Shown: positions 10,775 through 47,210, counted from the stretch's first letter. The stretch is DNA of 64,000 nucleotides from Bettongia penicillata ogilbyi (GCA_023548195.1 JAJHZJ010000336.1:3018704-3082703); one strand, 5' to 3'. Program-made: numbers and translations. Notes: a model not told the origin generated them from the letters alone.

Positions 10775-11455
10775 AAAAGGACTCCCTTTGACCCAGCAAT
10801 ATCGCTTCTAGGGCTGTCCAAAGAGATCACAAAAATGGGAAAAGGTCCCACAGGTACAAAAATACTTATAGCAGCTCTTTTGTGGTGGCCAAGAACTGGA
10901 AACTGAGGGAATGTCCATCAATTGGGGAATGGCCAAACAAGTTGTGGTATTTGAATGTGATGGAATACTATTGTGCTACAAGAAATGACAGTCGGACTTC
11001 AGAAAAACCTGGAAAGACTTTATATGAATTGATGCTGAGTGAAATGAGCAGAACCAGAACATTATACACAATAACAGCCACAGGGTGCAGGACTATTTCT
11101 GAGAGACTTAGCCCTTCACAGCAATGCAAGGATCTAAAATATTCCCAAAGGACTCAATGCAAAATGCCATCCACATCCAGAGAAAGAACTATGGAATTGG
11201 AATGCGGAATGAAGCAGACTATTTTCTTTTATGTTACGTTTTGTTTTGGTTTTTCTCATGGTTTCTCCCATTCGTTACAATTCTTCTATGTAACATGACT
11301 AGTGTGTAAATGTGTTTAATAAGAATGTACGTGCAGAGCCCATATAAGATTGCATGCCGTCTCAGGGAAGGAAGGGAGGGGGAGGGCGAAAATTTAGAAC
11401 TTATGGAAGTGATTGTTGAAAACCAAAAACAAATTAATTTTTAAAACAGAAAGGG
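10775..11455 (+). repeat. Second L1 3' end, tandem to the first
   Basis: Restarts at TTTGACCCAGCAATATCGCT and runs through CAATTGGGGAATGGCCAAAC, AGAACATTATACACAATAAC and GATTGCATGCCGTCTC. It follows a poly(T) run (10758-10770). It shares a subfamily signature (GAGAGACTTAGCCCTT) with the copy at 60720-61170. Confidence 0.85.
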
Positions 11456-12079
11456 ACAGACAAGAACTGTTGTGTACAAAAAAAAAGGATAAACATCGTT
11501 TCTCAGATGAAATGTGAAAAGACACAGACAATTAAAAGATCAAAATAGAGGACTGCCCCACAGATGAATGTACTGAGAGGACTAGAGTGCCGAGAAATGG
11601 CTGAGGTAATGATGGTTACCTCAGCTGGTCCTTCAGCTCATTTATATGTGACTGTTTTAATCGTATGAGGGCAAAAAGTGGCAAATTCAGTAACAATTTA
11701 AAGTACGACAAGATTAAATAAGGACTATTGGTTTTATAACTGCCAGAAAAACGAAATTATTAAGTTTTATCTCATAAGGGAAAGAAGAGTCACTAGTAGT
11801 CTCTGATTCGAGACATTGAGAGGTGAAAAAAAACTATGAAGCTGCCAGGAAAAGGTTTCTCTTTGTTCTTGGAAGAAAGTCATTGCTTTGTGGAACTGTC
11901 TAAAGAAAATGCTGGAGAAGTTACTGGGAAGCTCACTGGAAGAGAGCTGAACTCATTTATGTACTTTTCAACCTAAATAATTTACCATCAGTGCAGCAGC
12001 TGATGTTGATGCTATGTTGGTCCTCAATGAAGGCATCTGATAATATTGCTGAAAATGTCTTCCTAAATAAAGCATGTGA

Positions 12080-12478
12080 GTAAGCACACAGCTTTGCTTC
12101 ATTCTATTGTTGACTGGGAAAGCACAAGAGCATTATCAATTATCCAGAACCTAGGCAAGCATTCCATCATGAAACTGATGTACAATACTGATGAACTTCT
12201 CCAGGCAACCAAATTTTTACATAACTTTCCATAAGCCTGACTGACAGTATCAAAGGCCTTGGTCAGATCAATGAATGTTGTGGAACTTCTGTGAACAGAA
12301 CTTCTGTTATGTTCCTGGCATTTCTCTCCTGATGTTGTCAGGCAGCAAACACCACATTTACCATTCCTTGGCCCTTTCTGAAGCCACACTGGCTTTCTAG
12401 TAAATGACCATCTTCCAGGTGAAGGATCAGAATTCTTTCTAGAGCTACACTGCCAGCCATTCAAACTCTTACTGTAGA
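12080..12478 (-). repeat. RTE-like LINE reverse transcriptase fragment (inverted part)
   Basis: The minus-strand frame 12464-12099 reads EKCQEHNRSS and then FIDLTKAFDTVSQ, a non-LTR reverse transcriptase palm motif (FVDLTKAFDTVN in relatives), followed by a degenerate FHDGM region (SFMMECLPRF). Relatives also have an FRKGRGT block, here degraded. The clade (RTE or RTE-X) is not certain. It is broken and not functional. Confidence 0.8.
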
Positions 12479-12800
12479 GAGTGCAACTCTGATGGGTTGG
12501 CCATATTGTTCAAATGTCAAAGGTATGTTTGCCTGAAAAACTATTTTTTCACACTATTTTTCCTCACACAACAAAGGTGCTCACATGATGGTCAGAAGAA
12601 TCAATACAAGGACACTCTCAAGGTTTCTCTGAAGAACTTTGGAATAAATTGCTTGACCATAGGAGGTACTGTCAAAAGACCATCTAGCATGGTGTGCCCG
12701 CATCAAAGAAGGCACTTGATTCTGTGAGCGCAGCAGAATTGCAATAGCTCAAAAGAAATGTGATACGCATACATTTAGAGATATCTCCATCCCAAATGTT
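12479..12800 (+). repeat. RTE-like LINE C-terminal ORF fragment (forward part)
   Basis: The plus-strand frames read a WVGHIVQM-like stretch (about 12492-12518) and then GQKNQYKDTLKVSLKNFGIN (about 12588-12650). These match the C-terminal end of the same RTE-like ORF. It is fused head-to-head with the inverted reverse transcriptase piece at about 12478. Confidence 0.75.
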
Positions 12801-13019
12801 CATATGACCTACTCAACCCTGACCTGTAACAGAACCTTCTGAATTGATATTGGTCTGATCAGCTCCAGTCAGATACACTGTATCTTGACTCCAGCGCAGT
12901 GATGTCATTTTGGTCCTCTTCAAGAAAGGACAGCTATGCACCCCATGGCTATCTACAGCTTGAGAAAGGTAAAATCCCTCTGAGGTATACCTGGTTGCTC
13001 TCTACCGCCCTCTCTTGTT

Positions 13020-13225
13020 TAAGGAGGAGAAAGAGAACCTTGGAGCTGATAGGACAAAATAGAATCCTACTAAGTAGAAAGCTAGCTGGGATTGTCTGCA
13101 TTTGCAAATGAGAATCAAGATGAGTTTTGCTGTGCTTTGCTGTAAGAAAAAACAAAGTGGTGATTAGACAAAGCAGAATTCTGTTGAGTGAAGAGCTGAC
13201 TGGGCTTGTTTGTCTCCAGACCCCA
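13020..13225 (+). repeat. Diverged tandem duplication, unit about 115 bp
   Basis: The block at about 13020-13107 (GACAAAATAGAATCCTACTA, then GCTAGCTGGGATTGTCTG) aligns with 13137-13218 (GACAAAGCAGAATTCTGTTG, then GAGCTGACTGGGCTTGTTTG). Origin unknown. Confidence 0.6.
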
Positions 13226-14549
13226 AAGAGACAACCTGAAGAGCTTTGCAGCTGTCTGGTTGAAGGTAATGGCATGTCACTAGAGAAAAGTATTATACTT
13301 TCTCAGATCCCTGTTAAAAATGACTAAGTTAAAACAAGTTGTACAACAGTGCTTCATCATCTTGAGGGCAAAAGAGAAGATGATATGCCCAACCGGAGAA
13401 TGGTGAGGACCAAAACCAAAAAGCAGAGAAGCAGCTTCTTGTGGTACAGGTGATTCCTAATGGGGACCAAAGACATCGGAGCCCGAAAGCAAGAATTATA
13501 AGTTGTCCCCCCAAGCACATGGATTTTCCCACTCATGTGTCTCTCTCCTATTCCTATAGACCCTCCTATTCCATGACAGAAAAGGCTTCACTGAATGTTT
13601 TCTCATTTTATGCACAAAAAAAACCAACCCACCAGATGGACTGTGTGACACTCAATGGTTTGGTCACTGGGAGCTAGCCTTGGTGGGGTGGAGGACCCAC
13701 ATGCAGGCAGCTCTAGCAGGCTGCTTCAGACAGGGTAGGAGGCCTCAGTGTGCTGGGGCTGGGGGTTAAGCAGTCACTGACAGGCTTGGAGTTCATTTCA
13801 AACTGTACAAAGGACAAGGGGCATAGCTATAGGCTTTGTACTTCCTTGAGGAAGTTCTGACACTACTTAGGCTGGGTTTGAAGAGCTTGCTGGAGATGAG
13901 ACTGGCTCTCCCAGTACAACTCTGAGTGGAGAGGATAGGTAGGGGAGACACTGCCTACACTTAGCAGCCTGTTCTGATGGAAGGTAAATTATATTAATAA
14001 TGGGACTTTTCTACTTTTCTGCTATATTTAACTATTGGAAGGTAAGCAGTGCTATTGACTCATTTGTAAATAAATTAACTCATTTGTGGTTAAAAAAAAA
14101 AGGGAAGGGTTTCTATGTAGCTACTCTTTGCTACCAACATGGAGGTGCATTACTCGAAGACTGTGACCCAGGTTTATTGGTGGACTATAATGCTTTGATT
14201 ATTCTTGCATTTACCGCATACTGAATAATATGGATTTTATAATTATTCTTTTGCTTTATCATTAAATATGTTTTATATTTAAGAATAAGTAATATAATAC
14301 AGACTGATTCCCTACAAACAGGAAGCACAACAATGGGGGCTCAGGAACCACTGTGGTTAGTTAGGAGGGCTACAGCAGCTCACAAAAGATGATTCCTAGG
14401 ACCTGGAGGGAGTTTTTGAGCCAGCTGTGGCACCTCACTCTCTGAGAATCTCAGACCTGTCTGTGTGAGGACTGGTTGGAATGAACAAGCCAGTCTAGGG
14501 AATTATAATGGGGCATTGCCAGGGCCAGGTTCTACATTTATGCACTAAT

Positions 14550-14675
14550 GTAGACCCCTATTAGAATGTAAGCTCCTTGAAATCAGTTATCGTTTTATTC
14601 TTTGTAATTATTTTCCTATTACCTAGCAAAATGCCAGGCCCATAAAAGGCACTTAATAATGTTGATTGACTCAGG
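14550..14675 (+). repeat. L2-like 3' terminus
   Basis: Has AGAATGTAAGCTCCTTGAAA, then AAAATGCCAGGCCCATAAAA, GGCACTTAATAATG and TTGATTGACT. Confidence 0.7.
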
Positions 14676-14884
14676 GTGAAATCTTGGTCCCAAGCAACAC
14701 CTCAGTTGGAGTGGTGGTCAGGAAAGACAGTTTGAGCCTTGCTGTTAACCCAAGGGAACAACAGTTACACAGATGGGTACTCAGTTATCTAGCTTGGATA
14801 AGGAAAAAATGAGACAAATGACTTACTAATTAACTCTTCCCACCTCACAGACCCAAAAGAATCACTCTTCCTCCCCTTAGAAAT

Positions 14885-15055
14885 ATACAATATTAGAACT
14901 GGAAGGAACCTTGGAGTTCAATGCCCTCATTTTACAGAGGTAGAAAGTGAAATCCACAGAAGGAACTGACTTGTCCAAGGTCAGACAGCCAGGTGATCTA
15001 AAACCCAGATCTCCAGGTCCCTAGTTCAGTGTTCTTTTCCACTATACTTCAATGT
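14885..15055 (-). repeat. MIR-type SINE
   Basis: GAACTGGAAGGAACCTTGGA, CATTTTACAGAGGTAGAAAG and AAGGTCAGACAGCCAGGTGA mark an antisense core. Confidence 0.65.
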
Positions 15056-16609
15056 CACCTTCTTTAATGCAACATTTCTCCTTGAAAGAAAGTGCTGCTG
15101 TAGGACTGCAAACAGTCCTGAAAGGTAGTAGCATTTCGCTGTCAAGTTTTTGGGGATCCTTCAGTTGGATAGAAAAAATACAGATTATTTTCTCCTTTTC
15201 TAAGAACTTTACCCTCACAGCCTCACTCTCTAGACAAGCAAGAAAGGAAGGCATATAATCCTTGGCTAGGAAAGAGGTACAAAGGGATAACTAATGGCTC
15301 ACCAGCAATCCCTTGCTGGGGTCAATGACTACTAGCCTGCACTTCTTTTTGAAGAAAAAACATCTGGATGTTAGTGTTTGCCTGAACAACCTCAAAAATG
15401 GGAAATATGAAGCTATTAATTCAGCCTCATACTTACACCCACCAACTCTGGTAAACAAAATGTTAACATCTAGGGTGTTTTGAAACAGAAATTTCCATTA
15501 TCTCTTTGGCACAAGAGTCAGTAGTCTGGAGACCACTAGGCAGCAGTTGAGGATTGTCTGGAATTTTGCTGATAAACCATTTCAGCATATACTACAGGAG
15601 GATATGTCTTGTCTGCCAATTGAAGGGTCCTGTAAGGCAGAAACCAACGTTTGAAACAATTATGCACAGATAATAACACCTCTGCTGCTGTCAACCATCT
15701 GGCCAACCTCTACCAATAAGCCTCCTGTTCCTACTTGTCCCTAGATTTCTAGTTTAACTGAGGAAGATGCTACTCTTTCCAAACATAAGCTCACAAAGGA
15801 CAAATAGGTGCTAAGTGTTTTGTTTTCTGCAATTACAGAAAGGGGGGAAGAGAGGGCCATCCTTCTTTAGCCTGAGCAGAAACCTGCCCTAGAGGAGAGA
15901 GGATACAGCCTGCATGCCATGAAAACTACCCTGATCCTGACTACGCTGCAACTGCAAGTAGGCCCCCAGGTTGAGCTGGGGGAGTGCATCCTGGAAAGAG
16001 CCTGAAACATGACTAGAAGCTGAGCCTGCCTTCCTGCCAGTTTGACTTGAGCTCTCCTGATGCTTTAAGCCTGGTCTGAACCCTGAAATTAAGTGCCAAC
16101 AATAAAATTTTCTAGCAATAATAAAAACCATCATACACCATAAAGCACAGAAGTCTAGTTCTATAAATATACCCAAAATAAATGATTAATTAATTAGTTA
16201 CCCTGTGGGCAAAGTCCACTGACTCCAGTCAAATCTAAAAGCTTACTGCTATCAAAATCTGCCTCCTGCCTGCCCCCAAAATGGGAGCTAGGAGGGTAAC
16301 CACTTTTGTCATTTTTTGTAGAAAAGAGGTATAGGTATGGAATACTACATATATTAGATTTTTACAATACATTGGGTAGTTTTGCTGAACTTTTTTTTAA
16401 AGCATTTTTATTATAAGGGATGATTTTCTAAAAGGAGGAAAAGAAGAATACACCAGAAAGCAGGTGATATAAAAAGAAAATATATCACTAATTTTTTTAA
16501 AGAGGTTGACCCAGAAGATCCTACAAACTCTAAAGACACATAACTTCCTAAAATCTCCAAGCCCAAGCCATCACTGCTCCTCCAAAGACACAACTGTGTG
16601 GTTACAGAA

Positions 16610-16785
16610 AAAGGATACTTATTTGGTGTCAGAAAACATGGGTTCAAATCCATGTTTGTCAATTACTAGCTCTGCTACATGGAATCTGCACCTCAGTCCC
16701 TGTTGCTCAATTTCCTCATCTGAAAATGCTACTTGTACTATCTAACTCAACAGGTTATATAAGCATCAAATAAAGTAACTTAAGC
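16610..16785 (+). repeat. MIR-like SINE
   Basis: CATGGGTTCAAATCCATG, ACTAGCTCTGCTACATGG and AATTTCCTCATCTGAAAATG are MIR core phrases. Confidence 0.65.
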
Positions 16786-16794
16786 TCTTTATGA

Positions 16795-17030
16795 AGGAGA
16801 AAGCTAGGTAGCTCCGTGGAAAGGTCTGGGCCTGGAGTCAGGAAGACCTGAGTTGAAATCCAGCCATAGACACATACCAGCTATGTGACCCTAAGCAGGT
16901 CAACCTCTGTTTACCTTAAACCTATGGAGAAGAAAGTGGCAAATCACTCCAGCATCTCTGCCAAGAAAACCCCATGGACAGGTATGGCCCTTTGGGTCAG
17001 GAAGAATCTGACAACTCTGAACAGCCACAA
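16795..17030 (+). repeat. MAR1-type CORE-SINE
   Basis: GGCCTGGAGTCAGGAAGACC, GCTATGTGACCCTAAGCAG, TCTCTGCCAAGAAAACCCC and CAGGAAGAATCTGACAAC are in order. A nearly full-length marsupial SINE about 400 bp upstream of the CpG island. Confidence 0.85.
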
Positions 17031-17872
17031 AGCTCTTTGTGCACGTTAAGGTGCTATGCAGATGTCATCAGTTACATCAAAGCTTCAGACTACTTAGAAG
17101 GAGTATTTCTGAAGTGGCCATATCTTCACTACACGTCCAGGTCCCCTTTCCAAAGAGACAAGAAGCAAGATCACATTGTTCTGGCCCTTGAAGCTGCCCT
17201 GGAAGATCCCCACCTTAATCCTGGGATGAATATTCTAAGAAGGCATCCTGGTCATCATTAGCAGAAATGTGGCAGCATCTACTAGCCTCCAGGGTAGGTG
17301 GTTGGGAACCTGTAGGGACTCCAGAGCATCGTGGCTCCCAGGATCCACGCTCAGAGCACCGTTGCCAGACTTGCCCCCCACTGAGATCTCCAAGACGCCG
17401 CCTCCTGCGACCCAACCTCTAGGGAGATTCAGTTGAGTACAGCGCTCTGTGGGGCAATGCATGTGCGGAGGAGGGGTCCTCCTCCACCAGTGCCAAAGTG
17501 TTCGCACTGGGGGGAAACGGCTGCCTCTTTCCCTTCCAAGGGGTTGCCTGAAAGAGCAGTGCCGGCCCCCCCTTTTCTTTTTTGCCACGTTGACCCTGTG
17601 GCAGCCGCAGCACATGGGAACTAAGCCGTTGGCACCACGTTGGGAGTCTGCGCGCCCTGAACCCTACCAAAAGTCAGGAGCCCTGAAGACCGCGGGAAGA
17701 GTCAGGCCAGTCCGTACCGCCCGTCCACCCTCGCCCCTAAGCCGCTCCCCAAAAGCCAAACCTGAAGCCAGGCCAGAAGTCCACAGTCAGTGGAAAGCAA
17801 AGCGCGCTCACACAGGCGGCCGCCCCTCCCAGGAGCGTTCGGCCCCTCTTCGGCTCCGCCCCCACACCTCCG

Positions 17873-17885
17873 CTTCCGGACCAAT
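17873..17885. promoter_or_regulatory. ETS site beside a CCAAT box
   Basis: CTTCCGG (17873-17879, an ETS/GABP core in reverse) sits one base before CCAAT (17881-17885, in CCAATCA). This tight ETS-CCAAT pair is a common TATA-less promoter module. Binding is inferred. Confidence 0.55.
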
Positions 17886-17906
17886 CACAGGAGGGGGCTG
17901 TCCCTG

Positions 17907-17924
17907 GTTGGCCACGTGGGCAAC
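17907..17924. promoter_or_regulatory. Palindromic E-box element
   Basis: GTTGGCCACGTGGGCAAC is an 18-bp near-palindrome (16 of 18 positions symmetrical) centred on CACGTG at 17913-17918. The core suits USF, MYC or TFE-type bHLH-zip factors. The flanking GTTG/CAAC arms also resemble widely spaced RFX half-sites. Confidence 0.5.
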
Positions 17925-17980
17925 TTTCCATCACCTACTTCCCCCCGCCCTCTCGGGCTTAAAGCAGAAAAAGGAACACG

Positions 17981-18041
17981 CCTGCGCAGAGAAGGGCTTG
18001 GCCGGACGATCGGGCTGGACCGCGTCTCTGTGCGCCTGCGC
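17981..18041. promoter_or_regulatory. Two NRF1-like GC-palindrome motifs
   Basis: CCTGCGCAG at 17981-17989 and TGCGCCTGCGC at 18031-18041 resemble the NRF1 consensus (GCGCATGCGC), each imperfectly. NRF1 drives many nuclear genes for mitochondrial proteins, which would suit SFXN2. Binding is inferred. Confidence 0.4.
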
Positions 18042-18177
18042 TCTCTTGGGAAGGGACTCGCGGGACCCCTTTCTCCTTCTCTCTCCTCCGTGTCTCCGCC
18101 CCAGCCTCCGCTGTGCGTGTAGTGACGGCCGGACGTCGGGGGCGGTGCCCGCGCCAGGGACGGGCGGCGCCGCTGCA

Positions 18178-18192
18178 GTTGCCCCTGGTAAC
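18178..18192 (+). promoter_or_regulatory. RFX X-box-like inverted repeat upstream of ARL3 ATG
   Basis: GTTGCC-CCT-GGTAAC is an inverted repeat of RFX half-sites (GTTGCC and, on the other strand, GTTACC). It ends 59 bases before the ARL3 ATG. The canonical X-box is GTTGCC-AT-GGCAAC. Here the spacer is 3 rather than 2, and one half-site base differs. RFX factors control many ciliary genes and ARL3 is one, so the context is apt. Confidence 0.45.
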
Positions 18193-18194
18193 GG

Positions 18195-18240
18195 GGGAGG
18201 CAGGAGGAGGAGGAGGAGGAGGCGGAGGCAGAGGAGGGAG
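18195..18240 (+). repeat. GGA-rich tract in ARL3 5' UTR
   Basis: About six GGA units plus related GGC/GGCA units directly precede the start codon region. The runs of GG on the plus (mRNA) strand could form a G-quadruplex in the ARL3 leader. Length is likely polymorphic. Confidence 0.6.
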
Positions 18241-18251
18241 TCGGCGGGAGG

Positions 18252-43637
<25,386 letters not shown>

Positions 43638-46620
43638 AATCTAGATGAATGGAAGCACAGGAGCCGCGGGAGCTGAGTTCTGTCCTGAAAACACTCATTT
43701 GCTGCTTTCTGACCATCTGTGTACAGCTCCAGCTGTTTAAAGAGAGGGAACAGCACAGTCTAAAAAAGAATCCCCATTCCAGCAGTAGGTTTAACTGATC
43801 TCTGAGGTTCAGTATCATTTTTCAAATAAAGGAATTACATTATTTCTTCTGCATAATTGAAATAGTATTAAATGTCTCAAAGCACATGATTAGAAAATGA
43901 GATCTTTTAAATGAACAAGAGATTGCAGAGCAGTTTAGACCATTCCAGTGGGCTTTAAAAAAGAGAAGAAAAAAAGCCTATGCCGAGTTCATTTATTCAC
44001 TGACCTGTTCCCTGGATTCCCCTAGCAGTTTGGAAACCACACAGAACATTCTCTGGTGTTGGTCAGATTTTTCCCATCACCAACTGAGCTGGTGCTGCAT
44101 TCTGCCTGTGTTGAAGCTGGGGGGAGGAGTGGCAGATGATTAAACCATCTTGTCATGCAGGTAGGAGAATGTGCATGTAATCCTCCCCCTTTGGGCATGG
44201 AAAAAAAAAACCTTTTATTGAAAACAAGTCACTACAGAATTGAACCTCCCCCCACCTCCAGCAGCAGAGACAAGCAACTTCTTAGGGCTCGGGCAATAAC
44301 GACAACTGGAATTTAAGGAAAGGTGGGAGGTTTAATTCTAGAAAAATTAAAAAGTCCTTAAACAGCTTTCAGATGGAGGGCAAAAGCTAGCATAAGCAGG
44401 CTGCTCCAGTTCAGTGGAGCACAGAGCAGCCGACTCAGCTTAGCAGGCCTCTGTGGTGCTCCTATAGAAGAGATTTCCAAAGCTCAAAGAATTCTGTGTT
44501 TAAATGATTACAATAGGCCCCTGGTATCAGATTTTAAAAATAAATGCCGCTTTACTGTGAACCCATTCCACAGAGAAAAGCTGCACAGATCGATTTGTAA
44601 GAAGAGATCAATTTTTACACAGCAGCAACTTTGTGGAGTGGGATGAGGGTGGAAAAGACTTGCTGTTAGAACACAGGCTCAGTGGTTCCAGAGGTCACAT
44701 CCAGGAAAACCAAGCTCCCAGCCCCACTCGAAAGGGCCTGCTGTGGTTGGTCATGAGACTGATGGGAGAATGGAAGGGAATCTGTGGCTCAGAGTTGGTA
44801 GGAGAGTTTGTTTTTTCTTGCCCTAAGAAATGTCCCCAATTTAGGAAGAAGGCCTATCACAGAGCTAGCACACCCCCTTAATCAGAGGCTCAGGCTTAGA
44901 GAGAATGAATATGAGATACTTTGTCCATTTTCTAGTGGAAACAGTCTTCCTCACATCAACTCTCCCTGCAGTTGACCCTTAAATCCCAGCAGGATAGTGG
45001 AAAGTTGAATGGGCTAAAGAGACCAGCTGTCTTCTCGTCCCTAGAGGTGGCCTGTTCTGACCAAGTCAGAGGCAAACTGGCATAGCTGATGACTTTCAGT
45101 ACCAGCTTCACAAACCTGGGACCATGGACTCGTCCATCTTTCTGGGAAAGAGCTTTGCATATGAAACTGAAACATCAATGTTTAAAAGGGTGGGGGTGGG
45201 GAGGATGTTGGTAATTCTCATCCCCCCACCAACCACAAAAGATGTCCTGCTGAGTCATGCATAAATTGACAGAAGTCACTCAATGTAGAACTCCTTCTGG
45301 GATGTCATTTCACTCCTAATCTGTTCTGTGGTCCCCATGCTGAGGGAGGAAGGAAAATAGAATTCCCCCCTCACCAGATCACCAGTGCAGCTCTAAACTA
45401 CAGTGATGCAGGCATGCAGGCATTTCCAAAAGCCCGGAGGGCAGGGGGTGTGATTGCTGATTTTAAAATGTGTAGCTTTGACTTTGGCTATAGCAATGTA
45501 CCATTTCTGAAATATTTTCATACTTTTATCACCAGCCTACAAAGCTGCTTTTAAAGCTCCCTCCCACTTCCTCAGCCACCTTTTGTAACTTTCCCGGGTA
45601 GCTCTTTTAATAAATTGCAAAGTAATTGCTGGTGTTACCAGCCTTCATCTTGGGTGAGGAGGGGGAAGGCCAAGGCACAAAACAGAGTTTTTTAAGCTCC
45701 TTTTAAAGCCCACATTATAGAAACAATTTTTTGCATTTCCCCCCTCCCCCCATAAAAAAAGGATTACATTTTCCCATTCCCACTAAAGACAGAGACTCTT
45801 AAGTAAAATTTTATTTGATCATGTGGTGGGATGGGGGGGGGATATGATATGAATAAACTGGGTAAAGGTCCCTGTTGTGTTAACTTTGGCATATTCACCA
45901 TACAAATCAATTGTGGCAAAAACTAGAGTGCCCTTCTCCCCCACTCCCAGCAGCCATTTACTTCGGTTTCATTTGCCCTGGCCTGCAGCAGTGCACCCCC
46001 TCCCCTTTGCTATCCGATTGTTACTATGGAAACAAGGATGTCATTGATGTGGGCTGAGCAGGGGAACATGTCAGAGCACAGCTGAAAGTCAGTGATTACA
46101 ACGGTTAGAAATGTTATGCCAGGGTTAGAGAAGTCAGAAGCTCCAGGCAGCTGCTGGGAGGACATGTTCCTAACCCATTCCCTCATTCTCTGCTTCTGTC
46201 TTCCCTTGATTTTGACAAATTTCTTTATTCCCTCAAGTGGAAGTTATTTCTTTGATACTCAATCTTCCTTTCTTCAATGGCTGGCTGTTCTGATCAGCCC
46301 AGATGAGGTTCCGAGGGGCAGCTGGGGACCCCCAGGAAATGCCATGTCATCAAGGCCATCACGCTTCCCTTCATTGTCATTGGAGTCAGCTTTTATTTTT
46401 CTTTCCTTCTTTCAGAAACAAGCCTTTCTTTCCTTGTATTTTTAGCTGTTCCATTCCTTGTGGTTTCAGGGCTCAGTCTAAGCTATCTAAAGGCCCATTT
46501 TTATAGGCCCTTTGGAAAATGATAATCAAAGGGAGGGACAAGGGGTTTGGTCATGTGGAAAACTCAATGTATAATTTAGATGTCTGTCAAAAAATAGCAA
46601 ATAAATCTAGTAGAAGTAAG
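43638..46620 (+). other. ARL3: Probable ARL3 3' UTR (end provisional)
   Basis: About 3 kb after the stop contains no recognisable SINE, L1, L2 or L3. That is exceptional in this window and fits a conserved long 3' UTR. AATAAA hexamers occur at 43825, 44539, 45609, 45852 and 46599. The last two fit the roughly 3 kb 3' UTR I recall for human ARL3. No signal can be chosen from sequence alone. Confidence 0.4.
46020..46033. promoter_or_regulatory. X-box-like motif near ARL3 3' end
   Basis: GTTACT-AT-GGAAAC has the canonical RFX spacing (two bases) with mismatches in both half-sites. It lies in the repeat-free block after ARL3. Confidence 0.3.
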
Positions 46621-47044
46621 GGCAGTTTGGAATGTGTTGTGCTCTTTAAGGAAACAGGAGGGAGGGGCCTGGAACATTGTCCTCTTTCACAAGCTCTATA
46701 TGTCTGTCTTCTAAGGTGTTTTTTCAGAAGGCCAGTTGTCACCCATTTGGTGGTAGGCAGCGATCCTCAAACTTTAGTATCCCTGCTGGGCTCAGAGCTA
46801 CCAGACTCCAGGCATCCTCATAACCCTCTACCACAGAATTATTTTCCCCTCCTCCCTGGGCCTCCCGTCAGCCACAGGGAATTGCTCCTTAGAATCAGAC
46901 ACTGGGTTTTGCAGTCCAAACATGTCACTTTCCACTGGATCACTAAACTCAGTTGCAGTATAAGGTATTAGATGCCAAATGTGGAGGAAGCCTCCTCCCA
47001 GCTTGGCCCCACAGACCAGAGAATAGGAAAGGAAAAGAGTCATA

Positions 47045-47210
47045 AAATACATTATTTGATTTGGAAGTAACCTCAGGGATTACTTAGTCTTACATCCTCA
47101 TTACATACAAGCAAAATTGAGACACAAAAAGTAAGTAGTTAGTCACTGGTCAGCTAGAATTAGGACCCAGGTCTCCAGACTTGTAGATCATTCTACCAGC
47201 CATGTTATGG
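47045..47210 (-). repeat. MIR-type SINE
   Basis: GGAAGTAACCTCAGGGATTA, CATCCTCATTACATACAAGC and GGACCCAGGTCTCCAGAC match the antisense MIR pattern. Confidence 0.6.

Larger units (their letters stand above)
5178..17800 (-). other. SFXN2: SFXN2 5' UTR intron (right end approximate)
   Basis: The sequence between the acceptor of the first coding exon (5178) and the CpG island. It holds L2, MIR, L1 and RTE-like fragments listed separately. No coding exon is seen. Stretches 8480-9240, 13330-14550 and 15060-16600 carry nothing I recognise. Confidence 0.7.

Noticed and set aside
46519..46971. 150-codon open frame downstream of ARL3
   Set aside because: No recognisable motif; it overlaps the probable 3' UTR end and unique intergenic sequence.
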